Shown here in pieces: positions 19,801-28,748 of a DNA stretch of 31,528 nucleotides (positions are counted from its first letter, which is position 1; the number at the start of each line of letters is the position of its first letter). Location: NCBI GenBank assembly GCA_024196135.1, contig JAMQCK010000284.1, positions 1 through 31,528 of the forward strand, written 5' to 3'. This DNA comes from Pleurotus ostreatus/Saccharomyces cerevisiae fusant. Lineage: Eukaryota; Opisthokonta. The notes beneath the pieces are model-generated. The model worked only from the letters and a program-made list of their open reading frames with translations. It did no database searches and was not told the DNA's origin. The translations under genes and the position numbers were made by a program.

Positions 19801-20887
19801 GCGCCATCATGCCCTCGCTCGGGCCCACCCTGCGCATCCTCACCCGTCGCCTATACCTCCCGTTGGAGAACAGCATACACAAGGCGGTGGAGGCCATCGT
19901 GGACGGCGTGCTCAAGTATCACTGCCAGCTGTGCTTGCTGGTGGACGATCACCTCGCAAAGCAGCGCTTTACTGTCCAGAGGGGCGACAAGCGCGTGTTT
20001 ACGACCATCGGCGAGTACAACAAGCACCTGTCAGTTTCTCTCTCGTGCCAGCCATCACCGTTGCTCAATTGCTCTGCAGTCTCCTCCAGCACTCGTATTG
20101 GCGGCAGCTGATCATGAAGATCTTCCGTGACGATATCAAGGGTCTCAAGTGTCCTGCCTGCGACTATCAGTACGCATCCGTCTTTCTGTCGTTCGTCACA
20201 CCTGCCTGACCCGTTCGCTCAGCGCGCCCGACTACGACACTCTCACCGACGACCACATGCTCGTGGACTGCGTCGACTCTCTCACTTTCAAGGAGATCCA
20301 GGACACGCACAGGCAAGCCTGGATCAAGGCCAGCGGCAAGAGACCCGCACGCGCGAAGGTGCCCGCTGAGGAGCTCGCCAACGCGCCCGACTCCGGATCA
20401 ACCACCGCACGCAAGAGGGCAGCGTCCCCGAAGGAGAAGGCATCGGGCACTGCACGCGACTTGGTCGCGCAAGGGCTTGAGATCTTGCAAGAGGTAAGCT
20501 CGTCTATTGCATCTCTGTATGCCGTTCTGAACATGCGCCTAGAACGCGTCAGAGAGTCCAGCCGTCGCCGATGTCATCGGCAGCGTGCAGCGACTGCTTG
20601 ATCGGCTGGACGACGAGACTGAGGAGGACTTGCCGGCGGTGGATTTCTGGCCGTCGTACGAGGACTTGAGCACCTGGACTCTGGCCGAGGCGGAGATCGC
20701 ACTCGAGGACGTACGTGTACCACGATTTGTGTACGACTCGGTACTCATGCCCTTTCAGCTTCAGCAGTCGCAGCCCGACCACGAAGTCACCCTCGCCATG
20801 GAGCGCGCGGTCCAGCACTTGAGCCAGTCGCATCACACACTTACCCTCGAAGAGTATTATGACGCATACTTGGACCTCTGTTTGTAA
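16829..20887 (+). CDS. DUF3435/Crypton-like tyrosine recombinase with zinc-binding C-terminus
   Basis: Thirteen exons fit in phase: 16829-17485, 17538-17721, 17769-18064, 18115-18258, 18311-18381, 18438-18591, 18643-18981, 19033-19236, 19293-20029, 20080-20169, 20223-20493, 20543-20710 and 20759-20887. They give 1147 residues. Residues about 295-342 read RIYYGPGELMVLLEDLL..FYFGLRASTLGP, like the DUF3435 pattern (F/Y)FG..E..LL..LRPGSLG, so R336 may be the first catalytic Arg. Residues 495-533 read WRRGAGEQ..GRALLAQAPDRAYKVLLEHYNH, like LRRGAGNA..RNQVMGHS..F..YY in Starship captains. This suggests R496/R497 and nucleophile Y531, with Gln518 where the family usually has His. The C-terminus holds C894-x2-C897-x30-H928-x4-H933 and C953-x2-C956-x13-H970-x4-C975. 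It is the likely integrase of the element. Activity is inferred. Confidence 0.7.
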
Positions 20888-21032
20888 TTGTGATACACGT
20901 GTATCCTTTAGTATATGCAATGACAACTAGTAAAGACAGGAATTATAATGTGTGACGACAGTTGTGAGCGATGCAGGTAAAGAAGGTAGGTAGTCGTGTG
21001 CAAATCCAAAGTTCATCGCAGAGCGCAGGTGC

Positions 21033-22592
21033 TCAAGTCTCATAGGCGTTGTGCGGGCCACCGTAGACCATCTGAACGTCTGCTGACGGCTATCAGGCAC
21101 GTAACAGGACCAGACAATGGTCGCTCACCTCCCATGCTGCTCATGCCAGCCGCCATGTTGCTGCCTCCCATGCTGCTCATGCCGGCCACCATATTGCTGC
21201 CACCGGCTACGCCGTACAGTCCTCCAGCACCACTCGGCCCGGGCCCCATACCGCTGCCCCCGGCCACGCCGAGCTCCCCTCCCATGCCCCCCATCCCAGG
21301 TGCGGTAGCGAGACCGTTGAAGCCAGTGCTGTATGTCTGCGGGTACGTGACAGTGTTGTTCATGCCGGTCCAGGCGCTATCGTCAAAACTGAACGCTGAA
21401 CCGTTATGAGCACGCAGCGAGAGGTAAGAAAAGGGAATATATGCGTACTGGTGAGAGACTTGCGGTAACTCTCGACCATCGCAGTCAGTTTGACGATCGC
21501 AGTGTTCGCGTTCGCCAGCGCCCTGCGTCCCTCCCTGCGCTCCTCTTCCAGAGCTTCGGCACGGTGCACAGCATACGACAGCGCGATGGTCTTGGTCGCG
21601 ATCTCCGACGTGTCGCCTCGCTGGCGGGTCGCTCTCGCCTTCTTCGCCCGTGGCGCCGCAGGAGCGGCCGTACGCACGGTAGACGCTGCCGGAGCTTTCC
21701 CCTTGCCCTTCTCTGCTGCGGGTGCAGGCGCCTTCTTCTGACCCTGCTGCTGGGTAAGCACAGGCGCATCGGTCTTGCGCGCCCGGCCTCTTGCTTTGAC
21801 GGTGCTGGCAACTGGAGATGACGCAGGCGTGGGAGCGTAGTCGATAGATGCAGAGTCGACAGATTGAGAGGGAGCGGAGGCCGGAGGGGGATCGCGAGCG
21901 GTAGCGAGAGTCGATGTGCCGTCGTCCATAACAGTGTCAACGATGATCGGCTCATCATCAGAGTCCTCAGAGTCCGAAAGCGGAGGGAGGGAAGTACGAG
22001 CGGACTTGCGAAGGAGGGCGGTCTGGGATCGAGTGATAGGGGGTGTGGCGGGCGCACGAGCAGCCGCAGCGTTCGAGGCGAGTGCAGTCGGGTCTTCCAT
22101 CGAATCGGGGGCAGGCGAGGAAGAGGCGTAAGAAGCGAGAGCAGCGAGTTCATGTGTCGGTTCGGTGATGGCGAGTTCGGGCATCGTGTCGGGTGCAGGG
22201 CTTTCGGGCATCTTGTCGGGTGCAGGGCTTGCGTCCTTCATTTCTGGTGCAGGTGAGGAGGAAACGTAAATGGCTTCAGTCTGAGACGAGCGGGTCGTGG
22301 CGGATTCGGAGGAATAAGCGGCGGGGGAATAAGCAGCGGGGGCCTTGGTGGTGAAAGGCGTGATCGGAACTCGGATGACGGGTCTTGGAGTGGCAAATGT
22401 GGTTGATGTCGTGGACTGGGAGACTATGCCAGTGCTCGCCGGACGCATATATGCGCCCGGTTCGACAGCGCTTGAACGGACGATCGGCGGTGCAGGATCT
22501 ACGCGTGCTGGGGGGTTGTTGCCTGGCTGAAAGGGCACGCTGATGCGCATACGAGGCGAGGCAGGCTTGTACAAGAGTTTACGTTGAGACAT
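21033..22592 (-). CDS. element-encoded disordered protein with coiled coil, 485 residues
   Basis: Start is the first true ATG, 22592-22590 (MSQRKLLYKPASPRMRISVP). Exons 22592-21449, 21395-21129 and 21079-21033 join through 53- and 49-nt introns. The second intron replaces a Gly/Met repeat run-on with the end DVQMVYGGPHNAYET. Residues 1-300 are rich in Pro, Ala, Ser and Thr, with repeated SPAPDxM phrases and an acidic patch (LSDSEDSDDEPIIVD). A basic stretch (KARGRARKTD..KKARATRQRG) suggests nuclear location or DNA binding. A helix of about 45 residues (AVHRAEALEEERREGRRALA) looks like a coiled coil, and the tail is Gly/Met-rich. No family is recognised. It converges on the recombinase-like gene and shares its 19-bp promoter motif, so it is probably expressed with it. 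Confidence 0.6.
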
Positions 22593-22746
22593 GGTGATGG
22601 TCAGAATCAAGAATGGTTGGGCGCAAGCGGGGCTGGCGTCCGCGCTTTTGGTGGCTATTGTTGTTGCCAAATAAGGCCAAGCACCCTCAACCCTTGTACT
22701 TTTCCATCAGGCTAGCAACGACTTGGTGATGCCCTCTTCACACACA

Positions 22747-22773
22747 TTTGGCGTGTGGAAAGCACACACCAAA
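22747..22773. repeat. imperfect hairpin at the right end of the element
   Basis: TTTGGCGTGTG (22747-22757) and CACACACCAAA (22763-22773) form 11-bp arms with one mismatch around a 5-nt loop. The left arm and loop are part of the 19-bp motif copy. It sits about 30 bp from the right tRNA junction, so it may serve as a recombinase-binding or promoter site. Confidence 0.5.
22748..22766 (-). promoter_or_regulatory. 19-bp element motif, copy 2
   Basis: On the minus strand this is TGTGCTTTCCACACGCCAA, identical over 19 bp to 16740-16758. It ends 155 nt upstream of the ATG at 22592 and is also close to the right junction of the element. Confidence 0.6.
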
Positions 22774-22805
22774 GTTGGCGTCGTGGCGAATAGGAGATTA
22801 GTCTG

Positions 22806-22849
22806 AAGAGATTTCTAATCTCTCGCGTTAACCACTCCGCCATAGTGCC
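22806..22849 (-). tRNA. tRNA-Ser(AGA) 5' half (disrupted gene)
   Basis: Reading down from 22849 the minus strand gives the acceptor strand GGCACTA, TG, the D-arm GCG-GAGTGGTTAA-CGC (stem pairs fully), G, and the anticodon arm AGAGA-TTAGAAA-TCTCT with anticodon AGA. This is the layout of eukaryotic tRNA-Ser(AGA), and the D-loop contains the A box. After the anticodon stem the sequence leaves tRNA: no variable arm, T-arm or acceptor 3' strand follows. The complementary 3' half is at 14807-14836. Confidence 0.75.
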
Positions 22850-23040
22850 TTGGAGGAGCACTCTGGAGGAGCTTGCTCGGCGCCGAGGGAGGGCTGTGGT
22901 CTCTCTGGGATGGTCCCATACCCTCAAAAGAGGTCAAGGGAGTCCTGTTTGGCGCTCAAACGCTGTATGAGTCACATTCTCATAGCAGAAATACTTGTAC
23001 ATTGACTTAAGTGGGTTAAGTGTGATTATACTCTCTACCC

Positions 23041-24887
23041 CTACTCATCGTCGTCTTCCTCCAACCTAGCGCAGATCCTAGTCAGTCTCAGGCCAGTAGC
23101 GATAAGACAAAGGATCGACTCACCTTGGATCCTCGGTCGAGCCCACCATCGGCTCGAGCCATACACCCCCTTTCTCATCGCGCCGAACGCTCAAGGGTTC
23201 TTCCCATCCTCGTCTGGCGGAGCGAAACTTGATACCCTTGGTGAAAGAATAGGGTAGCCACAGCTCTCTGACCGAGTGAAGAGGTCCGAATAAGGCTGAG
23301 ATAATATCTTCCCCCAGAATTCCTGCGTCTGGGTTCCTAGGAGGTGGGTCGTCCTCGACCACGTCCCGAAACGCATTGATACGGAGGATGCGTAGATGGC
23401 GCAAGGGCGCCAGCGCTTTCGCAAAGGCCGCCTGTTGAACATTGCCTGGTCAGGTGGAGGCTTTTCATATGGACTTTCGAGCTCACCAAGCGCTCCTTTC
23501 TCCATAGACAGTCCTTGCTCGTCTCTGCGTGAATCTCGAGCACGCGCAGCCGCGGGAACGCAGTCGCAATATGGTCAAAAAGTCGCATATCTTCCAGTCC
23601 ATAGAACGAAATACGTAGCTCGTGTAGGCGGGGCAGGGGGACAATGGCAAGAACCTTCATCAGCCTTCTTCCAGTCATGATGATACTCGGAGGATCATCG
23701 ACAGAGTCCTCATCGAAGTCATACGTCTCGAAGTGCCACAGCCCACGGGCACTAGTGGCAAAGCCAGAGTGCGGCCATTCCAACAGCGACAGAGTGCGCA
23801 GGTTCGGGGGCAGACGCCGGAAGATGCCATCCGTTGGGGCTGCATTATGCAGAGTCAGCTCCCTGAGCGACATCAAGGGTACGTCGGGCTCCTCGTCTGC
23901 AGGCCACAACAGAGCAGGGCGTGGCCGGTCATCATTCTCTGAGCACCAATCCTCTGCTCGGCGCCACTGCACGCGTAGGACGCGCAAGCGGGGTGCTGAG
24001 GCGATCAGCGTTCCCAGATGTATGTGCTCGTAGATCCACGCAGGCGTACGCACTCTTCTGTCCTCAAGCGCTACGGGGTCTTGGATCCAGAACCCCGTGA
24101 GCACGAGCGTGCGCAGGGACGACCACGTATACGCAATAGCGCACGGCAAGCAGAGCGCCTCCAAGCCAACTTGCAGGTAGTCCACCCGCGAGACGTCGAG
24201 CTGGTGCAGTAATGTCGCGAAGGTCAATCGCTGCGCAAGCATCCGCGGTTGGTAGAAATCCCGTCCGTGTGGACGTCTGTAGTCAGGTCCGAGCTTCGAG
24301 CAAAATATGACTTTGGTAGGACGAGATGACAATTCAGGAAAGACGGGAATGAGCTTATGATCAGGCCAAATGTCCCGATTTCCACGTCCGATAGGGGCCA
24401 AGGGTCCACGCCAAGACATACACGAAAGATCGAGAGTGTCGAGGTTGGAGGCAGCGGTCAAGATGGAGGCAAGGCCGGACGAGATGGTCTCGCCGGATAC
24501 GTGCAAAGATGTGACCTGACTGAGATCACGGAGAAATTCGCTACGAGGTTCGAGCTTTGCAGCATGAACGTGAAGATGCCTGTCGTGTACTAGTCAGAAG
24601 GGGAATAGGAAATGTACGCTGGCGTATCGGACATACCTGATGAAGGGCCATAAGTTGCTGGGAGGCCCCCTTCGCTTCTTCCACCAGCAGTGGGAGAAAA
24701 GAACAGGAACGACGGCGGAACGAAGACCTTTGCAAGTTGACGATAGTGCGGCGATATCGCTCGCGGTCAGAAAATAGGTAATGCGTAAAATGAGAAACGT
24801 CGGGATAGTCGATATTATATCGACGTGACGAGGTTTCCTTCGGGTACGATGGACAAGGTCTTTCAACTTGGCAGATCTGCTGTTCAT
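23041..24887 (-). CDS. F-box/LRR-like protein
   Basis: Exons 24887-24637, 24579-23487, 23431-23124 and 23065-23041 give 558 residues ending RLEEDDDE. Exon 1 encodes a short basic N-terminus (MNSRSAKLKDLVHRTRRKP) and an F-box-like segment (ISTIPTFLILRITYFLTASD, STCKGLRSAVVPVLF). The phase-2 intron gives WPFIR-HLHVHAAKL, as in the two paralogues. The third exon starts AAFAKALAPLRHLRILRINA after a phase-0 intron at the conserved position. Unlike the 8612-10415 gene, the whole frame is intact. It is probably an SCF substrate adaptor by family, with unknown target. It stands directly next to the tRNA/element junction. Confidence 0.8.
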
Positions 24888-25067
24888 GTCAAGGGACAGA
24901 TGATGGTAGGAGGACGAGAGATACGCACTGGATCGATTGTGACGTGGCCCTTGCCACGAGGCTCGCACCCACAAAGTGGTCACGCAAACTTGAGGTGATT
25001 CCACCGTCAGCCAACATCATGCATAGAACGAACCTAACTAGATAGCGAGCCCTTAAGAGAAAAGAGA

Positions 25068-27305
25068 TCATACAACACCCTTGATGATGTCCGCCGCAGC
25101 CTCTCCAATCCCAACCACCGTCGCCTGCATATGCGCTGCAATATGAATCGGAACGACCGACGCATCCGCGACCCGCAAATTCGTCGTCCCATACACCTTC
25201 AGCTGCGCGTCCACAACTCCGCCCTTGTCCTTCGGCAGCATGCTCGCCGTGCCGATGGGATGGTACTCGGTCATCAGCGTCGTCTTCGAGAAGTCGCGCA
25301 GGTCGGTAGCGTTCGGGGCGGGCACCACTTGCGCGCCGACGTAGTCTGCGTAAGGGCCTGCGCGCGCGACCTCGATCATCTTTCCTGTACCGGCGGTCTG
25401 GACGTCGAGGTCAAAGTCGACATCGAAGTAGTTGGCTTCGATGATAGGGTACGTGCTCGCATCGTTGCTAGAGATGTGGATGGAGCCTATAGACGCCTAG
25501 TCAGCGCCCAAGACCAAAAACTACGCTCTGGATGCACGCACCTCGGCTGAACGCATGCTGGTTAGCCGCAAGGTAGGTGATGTACTCTTTTCCTGCCTCC
25601 GGCGCACCGCTAGCAGCGTAGAATCCATCGATGGCGATGAGCTCCATCTGCCCGACCGTATCGTCCGCCAGGAGATCCAGCTGCGCCTGCATGATCGGGT
25701 AGTAGACCGAGTCTGCCTGCGTCGCCACATATGCCTGCACGTCCGCGAGTAACTCAGCCGCCTTTGCGTCGCCAACGAGCTGCGAGAGGGTCACGTAACC
25801 GAGGGAGGGCACGGCCTGATCGTACACACTCGGCGCGCCGCTGCGCCAGTTCGCCAGCTGCTCAGTCTGCCACGCGGGGTCGTTGCGCACTCGGTCAAGC
25901 GTGTCGGTGCCATTGGGTACCTCAAAGGCGATAGAAGTATACGCTGCGGGCTGGCGTTAGCACCGAAATACTAACAATGGAACCCCGCGCAGCCGCGCGG
26001 ATGCTCACTGTGTTCCTGGAGGTTCTTCCCGACTGGCAGGTCCAGCAGCTGGGGCACGCCGGCGCTGAATCATAATGAATGGTATCATGAGCCTGATTGG
26101 CCGACTAAATGCAAAGCTTCGGACTCACGCGGATAGCACATCGGCCTTGCCTATCCCGGAAAGCTCGAGGATCTGCGGCGTGCTAAAGACAACCCATGAG
26201 TAAAAGTAGAACGGTACCGTGACCTGGAAAACACGCACTTGACCGTCCCCGCGCTGAGCACGAGCTCTTTGGCGATGGAGACGTTGTAGGAGGAGCCACC
26301 CTTCTGGAATGAGACGCTCTTCGCAGTGAGGCTGTCGCCGGTCGTGTCGAAGTTGATACTCGTAACCAGAGCGCCCGGGAGCAGAACAAGGTTCTCGCGC
26401 GCCTCGTTGGGGTAGTAATAGGCAGCGGCAGAGTAGGCGCGCGAGCTGTTGGAAGGGCGAATGTCCGATGGAGACTGGTTTCCGCCGATATTGTTTCCGC
26501 TCAAAGGGTTGTCGTTGCGGGGAATGCCTAGCGCCTCGAGAGCAGGAATCCAGGATTGCGTCGCCTTCGAGATGTGGCTGCCGAAGGAGACGTGGATGGG
26601 CCCGTCCGTGCCAAAGTAAGACGGGTCGGGATTCGCGTGCAGCGCGGCCTCCTCGTCCGCCGTGGGCTCCATCCATGTCTCCGCCTTGTTGATGTACTTC
26701 ACCACCCTATCCCAGTTCCATCCATCGTTTCCCAGCTTCTCCCACACATCGTAATCCGCCTTCGACGCGCGGTCCCAGACCAAAAAGTTCAGCGCGGAAC
26801 TGCCTGTTACCCTCATTAGCTTAACTCGCCCACAAATCACGACGCCCTGGACTTACCTCCGACGACCCGTCCCCTAGGCCAGGGGCGACTTGGGACGCCA
26901 TTCTGCTGTGCCTCGGTTGTGTAGTTCCAGTCATACACGGTATTCAGGCCGGCGCCAAACTGTAGATGGTATCATGAGGCTTTGCGCGCTAGCGATGATG
27001 GGCGACGGGTCAGGCGCTCACCATGCCGGGAACGTCAATTCTGTCGTCGCCTAGCGCGGTGCCACCAGCTTCGATGACGCCCACTTTCACTGATGGATCT
27101 TCGCTGAGGCGGGCGGCGACCTGGACGCGCGTCTTGGTCAGTTGAAGTTGGAAAGAGGTGTGGTTCCACGTACAGTCATCCCAGCAGAGCCAGCGCCCAC
27201 AACGACATAGTCGAAGGTCTCTGCAACGAAGGCGGCGGGGTCCGTGATCGTCACCGCAGACGCGGACGAGATCAACGCCGCGAGCGCAATCTGCACGAGA
27301 AGCAT
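25068..27305 (-). CDS. secreted GMC-family FAD oxidoreductase (aryl-alcohol oxidase-like, AA3)
   Basis: Eight exons: 27305-27174, 27120-27022, 26959-26857, 26803-26239, 26182-26129, 26064-26009, 25943-25542 and 25486-25068, giving 609 residues. Residues 1-16 are a signal peptide (LLVQIALAALISSASA). The FAD-binding motif GAGSAG is at 36-41, followed by VAARLSEDPSVKVGVIEAGG. The GMC signatures PWPRGRVVGGSSALNFLVW and GTVNTPQILELSGIG are clear. The active-site pair is H546 (EYHPIGTASM) and H589 (IHIAAHMQAT), where many relatives have His/Asn or His/His. Such enzymes oxidise alcohols or sugars and deliver H2O2 or reduced quinones in lignocellulose decay. The substrate cannot be told from sequence. 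The acceptor at 27121 was chosen because it restores the family motif. Confidence 0.9.
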
Positions 27306-28246
27306 CGTGGAACGAGCTAAGGACGGGCGAAAGGTGTGCAAGACCGTTGGGCCTTGCATAAGACGGCCTTTCCGCTCCTTATATACGAGATATGTCCCGT
27401 ACAACCGCTTGAATCATCTTGATGAGCGGGAGCGCCGCGGGGTGGGTCGCGCACATTCGGAGACGCCAGAAGGTGCAGTAAGGGTGTGTCGTTGGTTGGA
27501 TATTCATCTGATTCGTCTTCAGCAAGGTCCCGCTACAACCGCCGGAGTGTACGGTGCCCGGGCATCCGTGGTACCAAGAATGGCAAGCCGATATTAATAT
27601 CGGGGAGAGCGAGTAGAGGACTCCCGACGGTATCGTGTTCGGAAAAGCATGTCGTGACTGTTGCCCTCGTCGACAAAAAGCTGTGTTAAGGGCATGCAGT
27701 TTACTGGCCTGGATGCCAACGGGTGTCCTGCAGAATGACTGTCTATTCCTTCTTGGGAGGTGTAAGCAAAACGCTCACTACCAGTGTTCCAAAGGCTTCA
27801 GCTTGGCAAAATGCCCTCAATTTACCGGTTTACTGTATCATGATTGGGGGGGGAATGTTGAGCTGCGCTGGCTGAAGTCAGCAGTTCAAAAAGGTCAAGG
27901 AAGAGTCTATATGCACGCTTGGTGTTATACTTCGGTCTCGTCGAGACAGAGCTCGATGGCGTGTGCATAACCGCCGTCCCAGCCTACGAAGCATGTCAAG
28001 TGACCATGTCAGTGACGCACCTGACCTCAGCCCACCGACGCCAGCGTGCGAAGGAACGCGTGCAACAGCGGACGTATAACCAGACTTGAGAGCAAGGGAA
28101 GCCTTTGCAGACATAGTTCCGTAGGCCATGATTGGTCGTACGCGAGTGGCGCTTCAGCATTATAAGATTTCTCTAAGAGCATGATGCTGTATAGTAGCTG
28201 TACTTGTTGTAATTTTGTGGCTGGAGAGGGCGGGGTCGTGACTGAA
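27306..28246. other. upstream region of the GMC gene and TIM13 3' flank (941 bp)
   Basis: Apart from the GMC TATA box, I see no convincing gene. A minus-strand frame starting ATG at 28129 could be spliced (for example at a GTCAGG..CGTAG intron) into a small basic protein of under 100 residues, but nothing supports expression. Confidence 0.4.
27378..27385 (-). promoter_or_regulatory. TATA box of the GMC oxidoreductase gene
   Basis: TATATAAG on the minus strand lies 72 nt upstream of the ATG at 27305, a good fit to an inducible secreted-enzyme promoter. Confidence 0.55.
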
Positions 28247-28673
28247 CTACGCGCTGAGGACGTCGCCCGAGGCAGCGTGCTCTTGGCGGTCCCTCTTGAG
28301 GCGCGTCACGTATGTCGAGGCCACGATGTTGACTGCAACGGGGAGAAACGGGAACGGGTCAGGACCTCGCAACGGACATAGAACGTGAACCACGCACAGG
28401 CATCCATATACCGCCCAAGACAGCGGTCGAGGCAGGTCTCCTCACTGCTGCTGAGGCTTCCCCCCGGCTTCGTAATGCACTTCTGGAAGCAAGCCTTGTT
28501 CGCCGAGTTCATGAGCTCCTGCGCGTTGGCGAGGGCGAGCTCGGAGCGAACGGACTGCATGACCTGCTCCTTGCGGGAGGCCATGTCTACCTCAGAGTTA
28601 GCTTAGGCTTTCTAAACCAGTCCCTCCACTCACCAGAGGGGGACGAGGAGGAGCCGCCGAAAAGAGAAGTCAT
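28247..28673 (-). CDS. TIM13: mitochondrial intermembrane-space chaperone Tim13
   Basis: Exons 28673-28634, 28586-28398 and 28332-28247 give 104 residues. The twin CX3C motif of small Tim proteins is present: C46-FQK-C50 and C65-LDR-C69, 14 residues apart. It sits in the Tim13 context SELALANAQELMNSANKACF, TKPGGSLSSSEETC and YMDAFNIVASTYVTRL. In the family, Tim8-Tim13 hexamers escort hydrophobic precursors across the intermembrane space, with the cysteines forming two intramolecular disulfides. The first exon encodes just 13 residues (MTSLFGGSSSSPS). The acceptor at 28587 was chosen because it alone keeps frame. It is divergent from the mitoribosomal gene, with 75 bp between the start codons. 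Confidence 0.92.
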
Positions 28674-28748
28674 GACGGTGGGTGCAGAGAAGCGCGCGCT
28701 GCAACGCCACAAACTCCCGCCCCCGATCACTCCTCTCGTCTGGCAGTC
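28674..28748. promoter_or_regulatory. 75-bp bidirectional promoter
   Basis: This is the complete space between the ATG of TIM13 (-) and that of the mitoribosomal protein gene (+). Both 5' UTRs and any core promoter must fit here or overlap coding sequence. There is no TATA box. Confidence 0.6.

Larger units (their letters stand above)
14836..22805 (+). mobile_element. putative tyrosine-recombinase element inserted in tRNA-Ser
   Basis: The limits are set by the two halves of an apparently single tRNA-Ser gene. Exact breakpoints are not resolved; only a 4-bp match (GACT on the minus strand, 14860-14857 and 22802-22799) is shared near both junctions. The element is about 8 kb and carries three genes: an unknown 349-residue protein, a 1147-residue protein with DUF3435-like tyrosine recombinase motifs, and a disordered coiled-coil protein. 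No reverse transcriptase, DDE transposase or long terminal repeats were seen. Its left 400 bp are filled with short repeats. Cryptons and Starships are the known fungal tyrosine-recombinase elements; membership of either is not established here. Confidence 0.6.

Noticed and set aside
21040..21363. Separate Gly/Met-rich protein gene
   Set aside because: A phase-matched intron (21396-21448) joins it to the upstream coiled-coil protein, and a second intron (21080-21128) gives a better C-terminus.
27878..28129. Possible small basic protein gene on the minus strand
   Set aside because: The translation begins plausibly (MAYGTMSAKASLALKSGY) but its end depends on an arbitrary splice and there is no family match by eye; left out of the gene list.
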